Origin: Rhodospirillaceae bacterium
GTDB lineage: Bacteria; Pseudomonadota; Alphaproteobacteria; CACIAM-22H2
Direction of reading: 5' to 3'
DNA: 58,173 nt
Assembly (NCBI GenBank): GCA_022843945.1
Contig: JALHMR010000030.1
Location: 1 to 58,173 of the forward strand
The position numbers and the translations under genes were made by a program. Below the pieces are notes generated by a model. It was not told the origin of the DNA. It saw nothing but the letters and a program-made list of their open reading frames with translations, and searched no databases. Below, piece after piece: positions 53,504-58,173 of the stretch (position 1 is the first letter of the stretch; each line of letters opens with the position of its first letter).

Positions 53504-54610
53504 ATGAACCGTCGTAAATTTATCAAGACCGCCGGTCTCGGCGTTGCGGCGAGCGCGACGCTCGCGGCCCCGGCGATCGCCCAGTCCGGCGAGATCCGCT
53601 GGCGCATGACGGCGAGTTGGCCCAAGAGCCTCGACACCCTGTTCGGCGGCTGCGAGCACCTGGCCAAGCGCGTCTCGGACATGACCGGCGGCAAGTTCCA
53701 GATCCGCCCCTTCGCGGCCGGTGAAATCGTCCCGGCGCTGCAGGTTCTGGATGCCGTCGCGGCCGGCACCGTCGAGTGCGGCCACACGGCGCCATACTAC
53801 TATATCGGCAAGGACCCGACCTTCGCCTTCGCGACGGCCATTCCGTTCGGCCTCAACCAGCGTCAGCAGATCGCCTGGATGGAGTTTGGCGACGGCCGCA
53901 CGCTGATGAACGAGTTCTACAAGGACTACAACATCGTCGGCCTGACCGCCGGCAATACCGGCGCCCAGATGGGCGGCTGGTTCCGCAAGGAACTCAAGTC
54001 CGTCGCCGACATGAAGGGCCTGAAGATGCGTATCGGCGGTTTCGCCGGCCAGGTCCTGTCGCGACCAGGCCTCGAACTCGTGCCGCAGCAGCTCGGCGCG
54101 CCTGACATCTACCCGGCGCTCGAGAAGGGCACGATCGACGCGGCCGAATGGGTCGGCCCGTACGATGACGAGAAGCTCGGCTTCAATAAGGTCGCCGAGT
54201 ACTACTATTATCCCGGTTGGTGGGAAGGCGGCCCGCAGCTCGACCTCATGGTCGGCATGCGCGCCTGGGAGTCGCTCTCGGCCGAGTACAAGGCCATCCT
54301 CTCGGCGGCGAGCTTCGAGACCTACCTCTGGACGACGGCCAAGTACGACGCCCAGAACCCGGCGGCCCTGCGCCGCCTGATTGCCGGCGGCGCCAAGCTG
54401 CGGCCGTTCCCCCGCGACATCATGGCGGCGGCGTGGAAAGCCTCGAACGACCTCTACGAAGAGACCTCGGCTAAGAACGCCAAGTTCAAGAAGGTCTACG
54501 ATAACTGGTCGAAGTTCCGCGACGAAGAGAATCGCTGGTTCCGCTTCGCCGAAGGCTCGTTCGATAACTTCATGCAGTCGGTGAGCCTGCAGCCGATCAA
54601 GAGGGGCTGA
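53504..54610 (+). CDS. TRAP transporter solute-binding protein (DctP/TakP type)
   Basis: A 368-residue periplasmic binding protein. The N-terminus MNRRKFIKTAGLGVAASATL is a Tat signal (twin-arginine), cleaved near PAIAQ. The mature body has WRMTASWPKSLDTLFGGCEH, ECGHTAPYYYIGKDP and AAEWVGPYDDEKLGF, the pattern of alpha-keto-acid-binding TRAP proteins. It probably feeds the dctQM-type permease encoded convergently at 54697-56795. GGAGGAGACTTC precedes the ATG. Confidence 0.92.
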   Translation: MNRRKFIKTAGLGVAASATLAAPAIAQSGEIRWRMTASWPKSLDTLFGGCEHLAKRVSDMTGGKFQIRPFAAGEIVPALQVLDAVAAGTVECGHTAPYYYIGKDPTFAFATAIPFGLNQRQQIAWMEFGDGRTLMNEFYKDYNIVGLTAGNTGAQMGGWFRKELKSVADMKGLKMRIGGFAGQVLSRPGLELVPQQLGAPDIYPALEKGTIDAAEWVGPYDDEKLGFNKVAEYYYYPGWWEGGPQLDLMVGMRAWESLSAEYKAILSAASFETYLWTTAKYDAQNPAALRRLIAGGAKLRPFPRDIMAAAWKASNDLYEETSAKNAKFKKVYDNWSKFRDEENRWFRFAEGSFDNFMQSVSLQPIKRG

Positions 54611-54641
54611 TCCAGCTCTCCGATAGAGGCACCTGAAAACG

Positions 54642-54670
54642 AAAGGCCCCGCGAAAGCGGGGCCTTTTTT
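54642..54670. terminator. Rho-independent terminator between the convergent TRAP genes
   Basis: AAAGGCCCCGC (54642-54652), GAAA tetraloop, GCGGGGCCTTT (54657-54667), followed by more T. An 11-pair stem with a T-tract on the plus strand; the A-run before the stem lets it also work on the minus strand, so it can end both the binding-protein and the permease transcripts. Confidence 0.92.
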
Positions 54671-54696
54671 ATGCGTCGGCGTCAGTTGCGCCAGCG

Positions 54697-56175
54697 TCAG
54701 TTGCGGGCAGGCGGCGCGTCGGGGTCGTCGGGATTGCCGCCTTCCGGCGTACCGTAGTCGATGGTGGGTATGTCCATGTCGACAGAGGCAGGGTCGACGG
54801 CGAGGCCTGACAGGGCGTGCAGCACCATCTCCGGGAAACCGATAACCAAGGCGACCATGATGCACTGGATGACGACAAATGGTACTGCGCCCCAGTAGAT
54901 CTGCCCGGTCGTGATGCCCTCGGTGAGCTTCCCGGTAACCTTGTCGAGATAAGCGGAAGTGGGCGCCACGCTGCGCAGGTAGAAAAGCGCGAAGCCGAAG
55001 GGCGGATGCATGAACGACGTCTGCATGTTGACGGCCAGCAGCACGCCGAACCAGATTAGGTCGATGCCCAGCTTTTCCGCCACCGGCGCCAGAAGCGGGA
55101 CGATGATGAAGGCGAGCTCGAAGAAATCGAGGAAGAATGCGAGCAGGAACACCATGATGTTGACGACGACGAGGAAGCCGATCTGACCGCCGGGCAGACC
55201 GGTCAGCAGGTGCTCAACCCAGAGATCGCCGTCGACGGCGCGGAAGGTGAGGCTGAAGACCGTCGCGCCGACCAGGATGAAGATAACGAACGCGGACAGC
55301 TTCGCCGTCGTGTCCATCGCCTGGCGCAAGAGCGACCAGTCCAGGCGGCGGTTGATCATGGCCAGCACCAGGGCACCGGTTGCACCCATGGCGCCGCCTT
55401 CGGTCGGCGTCGCAATACCGAGGAAGATCGTGCCAAGTACGAGGAAGATCAGGACCAGCGGCGGAATAAGCGACACCACGACCCGTTCCACCAGTTTGAA
55501 GCCGCGCAATACGCGGGCTTCCGGTGGCAGCGCCGGAGCAGCCTTGGGATAGACGATGGTGATGAGAAAGATGTAGCCCGTGTACAGCGCCGAAAGGATC
55601 AGGCCTGGCACGATGGCACCGGCATACATGTCGCCGACAGACCGTCCCAGCTGGTCGGCCATGACGATCAGCACGAGGCTGGGCGGTATGATCTGGGCGA
55701 GCGTGCCCGACGCGGCGATGACGCCGGACGCGACCCGGCGGTCATACCCGTAGCGCAGCATGATCGGCAGCGAGATCAGGCCCATGGCGATCACCGAAGC
55801 GGCGACCACACCTGTCGTGGCGGCAAGCAATGCGCCAACAAAGATCACTGCGTAGGCAAGTCCGCCTCGGAAGGGGCCGAATAGCTGTCCGATCGTATCG
55901 AGCAGATCCTCGGCCATGCCGCTACGCTCGAGGATCAATCCCATAAAGGTGAAGAACGGGATCGCGAGCAGAGTGTCGTTGCGCATGATGCCGAACACGC
56001 GCTCGGGGAGCGCCTGCAGCAACTCCGGCCCGAGCAGGCCGAGTTCAATGCCAATGATGGCGAAGAACAGGCCGTTGGCAGCCAGGGCGAAGGCGACGGG
56101 ATAGCCAAAGAGAAGCAGGAACACCAGAGCGCCGAACATCAGCGGCGCCATATTGGCGATGATGAAGGTGCTCAT
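54697..56175 (-). CDS. TRAP transporter large permease (DctM type)
   Basis: A 492-residue membrane protein with about twelve spans, the ion-coupled transport core of a TRAP system. LAIPFFTFMGLILERSGMAE, GALLAATTGVVAASVIAMG, SGTLAQIIPPSLVLIVMADQ and GIATPTEGGAMGATGALVLA are family signatures. The C-terminal 40 residues are an acidic, Pro-rich tail (DIPTIDYGTPEGGNPDDPDA). It starts inside the end of the small-permease gene (ATGA overlap). Confidence 0.95.
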   Translation of the reverse strand: MSTFIIANMAPLMFGALVFLLLFGYPVAFALAANGLFFAIIGIELGLLGPELLQALPERVFGIMRNDTLLAIPFFTFMGLILERSGMAEDLLDTIGQLFGPFRGGLAYAVIFVGALLAATTGVVAASVIAMGLISLPIMLRYGYDRRVASGVIAASGTLAQIIPPSLVLIVMADQLGRSVGDMYAGAIVPGLILSALYTGYIFLITIVYPKAAPALPPEARVLRGFKLVERVVVSLIPPLVLIFLVLGTIFLGIATPTEGGAMGATGALVLAMINRRLDWSLLRQAMDTTAKLSAFVIFILVGATVFSLTFRAVDGDLWVEHLLTGLPGGQIGFLVVVNIMVFLLAFFLDFFELAFIIVPLLAPVAEKLGIDLIWFGVLLAVNMQTSFMHPPFGFALFYLRSVAPTSAYLDKVTGKLTEGITTGQIYWGAVPFVVIQCIMVALVIGFPEMVLHALSGLAVDPASVDMDIPTIDYGTPEGGNPDDPDAPPARN

Positions 56176-56795
56176 GGCGTGTGTCTTACCTCGGGCTCGG
56201 TGCCGTGTGCGCTCGCTTTTACGTTGGGATCCGGGATAAGACCCCGTAGGAACGCAATACGCTTGATCAGCTCCGAGACACCCTGGAGCGCGAGCAGGAA
56301 GAATCCCACCGGCAGCAGCAGCTTGACCGGCCAGACGATGAGCCCGCCAGCGCTTGCCGAGACCTCGTCGCGCGCCCAGGAATCATGGAAAACCGGCCAG
56401 GAGAGCCACATGATGAAGATGGACATCGGCAGCAGGAAGAGCACCGTACCGATGACATCAATCCAGGTCTGGGCACGCCGCGACAAGTTGCCGGCGATGA
56501 TATCGATGCGGATATGCTCGTTGCGCAGCAGCGTGTAGCCGGCACACAGCATGAAGACTGCCGAAAAGAGATACCACTGGATCTCCAGCCAGGCGTTCGA
56601 GCTCATGTTGAAGGTGTAACGCATCATGGCGTTGCCGGAACTGATGAGCACGGCAACGAGGACGAGCCAGTAGGCGAGCCGGCCGACGCGATCGTTGAGG
56701 GCGTCGATGAGCCGGGACAGCCCGAGAAGATGTGTCAAAGAAGTGGTCCCCTGTTCTATTCGAGCAGGCCTTAACCCGCCGGCCTGACCGTTCAC
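56172..56795 (-). CDS. TRAP transporter small permease (DctQ type)
   Basis: About 207 residues with four membrane spans (LAYWLVLVAVLISSGNAMM, WYLFSAVFMLCAGYTLL, VIGTVLFLLPMSIFIMWLSW, LLLPVGFFLLALQGVSELI). AWLEIQWYLF and LRNEHIRIDI are typical of DctQ. The start is uncertain: the longest frame uses a GTG at 56795, but an in-frame TTG at 56738 gives a length closer to the family. It is coupled to the DctM gene by a four-base overlap. Confidence 0.87.
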   Translation of the reverse strand: MNGQAGGLRPARIEQGTTSLTHLLGLSRLIDALNDRVGRLAYWLVLVAVLISSGNAMMRYTFNMSSNAWLEIQWYLFSAVFMLCAGYTLLRNEHIRIDIIAGNLSRRAQTWIDVIGTVLFLLPMSIFIMWLSWPVFHDSWARDEVSASAGGLIVWPVKLLLPVGFFLLALQGVSELIKRIAFLRGLIPDPNVKASAHGTEPEVRHTP

Positions 56796-56862
56796 CGGCC
56801 TAGGTACGCCGGATTTAGCAGAGGACTCAGGCTATTGAGAAGGGGTATTCCGCTAGCCTGGG

Positions 56863-57591
56863 CTACCGGGGTTGACTATCGCCGAGCGCCTGCCAGCCGT
56901 CGCGGGTCAGCGCCTCGATGGGCCGGAACCGCGTTTTGTAAGCCATCTTGCGGCATTCCTCGATCCAGTAGCCGAGATAGACATGCGGCAGGCCCTCACG
57001 GCGGCATTCCTCGACCAGCCAGAGGATCATGTGGCTGCCCAGACTGCGCCGCGTTTCCCGGTCGTCGTAGAAGCTGTAGACGGCGGACAGTCCCACGCCC
57101 AGGCGATCCATCAGGCAGGCGCCGATCAGGGCCCCGTCGGGGCGGCGGAATTCGATCATGGCGCTGTCCATGGCGCCGACTTCCACCATGGTCCGGTAGT
57201 CGGCGAAGTCCATGCGCGCCATCTCGCCCTGGCCGTGGCGTCCGTGCTGGTAGCGTTCGAAGAGCTCGTACTGCTCGGCCGTCGCCAGGGGCGGCCGCAT
57301 CTGGACCGACAGGTCGTTGTTGGTCCGCAGGATGCGCCGCCACTTGGCAGCCATGACGAAACCGGCGGCCGGGATACGCACGGCGATACAGGCGTTGCAG
57401 CCCGGGCATGCTGGTCGATAGGCGAAGCCGAGACTGCGGCGGAAGCCGGCTTCGGACAGCAGGTCGTAGCCGTGCGGCGCCTTGGGACCGGTCAGGTCGG
57501 CAAAGATGCGGCGTTCGACGCGGCCCGGCAGGTAGGGGCACGGCGCCGGGGCCGAATAGAAGAAACGCGCTGCCGAGGGATTGACGCTCAC
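56863..57591 (-). CDS. bpt: Leucyl/arginyl-tRNA-protein transferase (N-end rule)
   Basis: A 242-residue transferase that adds leucine to proteins starting with Asp or Glu, marking them for ClpAP. The conserved cysteines and loop are in PAPCPYLPGRVERRIFADL and YRPACPGCNACIAVRIP, and later QGEMARMDFADYRTM, AVYSFYDDRETRRSLGSHMI and HVYLGYWIEECRKMAYKTRF occur. The last is a hallmark. The ATG overlaps the RDD gene stop by four bases, so the two are coupled. Confidence 0.94.
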   Translation of the reverse strand: MSVNPSAARFFYSAPAPCPYLPGRVERRIFADLTGPKAPHGYDLLSEAGFRRSLGFAYRPACPGCNACIAVRIPAAGFVMAAKWRRILRTNNDLSVQMRPPLATAEQYELFERYQHGRHGQGEMARMDFADYRTMVEVGAMDSAMIEFRRPDGALIGACLMDRLGVGLSAVYSFYDDRETRRSLGSHMILWLVEECRREGLPHVYLGYWIEECRKMAYKTRFRPIEALTRDGWQALGDSQPR

Positions 57592-58082
57592 GCCGAGGGC
57601 TCCTCGAGACGCCGCAGCACCAGGGTATTGGCGACCAGGTCGTGCACGCCCTGACGGTAACGCGTAAACGGCATAACCGCCAAGATGAGACCGGAGGTCA
57701 CCGACATCGAGAGGTAAAATAGGATGGTGAGGACGGCGGCCTGGAGGTAACCCGGCCGGCTACCCTCGCCGCTGACCACGATCAGGCCGAAAAGCCGCTG
57801 GCCATAGGTGGCCGAGCGGGATCCGCCGATCAGCAGGGTGTGATAGGCCAGCGGGATCAGTCCCACCAGAAACATGATGGGCGAGGCCAGCAGGCCGAGC
57901 GACAGGATGACGAACGGACTGAGCAGCAGGACGGCGACGCTGAGCAACACGCCGATGATCACCAGGTCGGTGATATAGGCGAGGCTTCGCCGCCAGAGAA
58001 CCCCCTGCAGCCGGGCGGGGTCGAAGAAAGGGGCTGGTTGGCCGGATGGTGGGATGATCTCGATCGGCTGGCCCTGGCTCAC
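57588..58082 (-). CDS. RDD-family membrane protein
   Basis: A 164-residue membrane protein with about three to four spans. The RDD signature appears as LWRRSLAYITDLVIIGVLLS near residue 30, followed by GLIPLAYHTLLIGGSRSATYGQRLFGLIVV. The family is found in many bacteria, and some members are linked to ion transport, but this one has no assigned role. It starts at GTG 58082 with GGGAGG six bases ahead; the overlapping ATG is out of frame. Confidence 0.88.
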   Translation of the reverse strand: MSQGQPIEIIPPSGQPAPFFDPARLQGVLWRRSLAYITDLVIIGVLLSVAVLLLSPFVILSLGLLASPIMFLVGLIPLAYHTLLIGGSRSATYGQRLFGLIVVSGEGSRPGYLQAAVLTILFYLSMSVTSGLILAVMPFTRYRQGVHDLVANTLVLRRLEEPSA

Positions 58083-58105
58083 GCATGGCCTCCCGGCCGA
58101 ACCCG

Positions 58106-58173
58106 TCAGCCGCGCGCCTGGCGCCGCTGCTGGGAGGGCGATGGGATGGCGGGCGCGGGACCGGCGGGCGCCG
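58106..58173 (-). CDS. Possible C-terminal end of a gene running in from the right edge
   Basis: On the minus strand an open frame from the right edge stops at TGA (58108-58106). Its end reads PAIPSPSQQRRQARG, a Pro/Gln/Arg-rich tail such as many proteins carry at the C-terminus. Only about 21 codons are visible, so this may be chance. Confidence 0.2.
   Translation of the reverse strand, partial: APAGPAPAIPSPSQQRRQARG

Noticed and set aside
52739-54865. Minus-strand 708-codon frame opposite bioY and the TRAP binding protein
   Set aside because: Spans two genes and the terminator, with no motif; GC-rich shadow.

Overview
GC-rich, densely coded DNA from an alphaproteobacterial chromosome. The evidence is the gene content and order: enolase and ftsB near a pdhA-pdhB-pdhC-lpdA-lipA-ratA/coq10 run in which the E1 beta subunit carries its own lipoyl domain; dapA-smpB, rpoZ-rsh; pdxJ-acpS-lepB-rnc-era-recO-parC; bpt (arginyl/leucyl-tRNA-protein transferase); and several TRAP uptake systems. 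This fits a Rhodospirillales-type genome (a Reyranella-like relative is possible), but the genus cannot be proved from sequence alone. No rRNA, tRNA, CRISPR array, transposase or integrase was found. No stretch longer than about 300 bases lacks a gene.

Layout. 1-6.5 kb: a 5' portion of an indolepyruvate:ferredoxin oxidoreductase-type gene (minus strand, runs off the left edge), a haloacid dehalogenase, a small HTH-like protein, eno, a small unknown, an aldehyde dehydrogenase and ftsB. 6.5-10.5 kb: an SDR protein and a TAXI-type TRAP transporter (binding protein plus fused permease) that lie between ftsB and the pdh operon. 10.7-17.9 kb: pyruvate dehydrogenase complex with lipoyl synthase and a RatA/COQ10 protein, with a cupin and a small lipoprotein set in between. 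18-20.5 kb: an unknown helical protein, a diiron ferritin-like protein behind a palindromic operator, and a TetR regulator. 20.6-25.5 kb: accessory island with a phage terminase small/large pair but no other phage genes, two AT-richer orphan genes (pentapeptide-repeat protein, single-span membrane protein) and a BrnT-type toxin-antitoxin pair. 25.6-32.1 kb (minus strand): NicO-type metal transporter with DUF1007 partner, 2Fe-2S reductase, EamA transporter, PLP dehydratase, alpha/beta hydrolase, second haloacid dehalogenase. 32.1-41.5 kb: lytic transglycosylase, dapA, smpB, a hydrolase-cyclase fusion, uracil-DNA glycosylase, NYN nuclease-like protein, folK, rpoZ, rsh. 41.6-52.7 kb: sodC, pdxJ, vWA protein, acpS, an uncharacterised two-gene pair, lepB, rnc, era, a small exported protein, recO, parC. 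52.8-58.1 kb: bioY, a TRAP binding protein facing its likely dctQM permease genes across a shared terminator, bpt and an RDD membrane protein.

How it works together. The central block makes acetyl-CoA (E1 alpha, E1 beta, E2, E3) and supplies the lipoyl cofactor for it (LipA). The acpS-lepB-rnc-era-recO block is housekeeping: lipid synthesis, secretion, RNA processing, ribosome assembly and recombination. rpoZ-rsh couples RNA polymerase to the stringent response. Uptake genes (TAXI, DctPQM, BioY, EamA, NicO) suggest a scavenging lifestyle.

Most noteworthy: an E2 subunit with two E3/E1-binding domains; a perfect 16-bp TetR-type operator in front of a diiron protein; a palindromic intergenic repeat read in frame inside the terminase large subunit; an uncharacterised two-gene pair inside the acpS-lepB block; and the AT-rich orphan genes beside the terminase.
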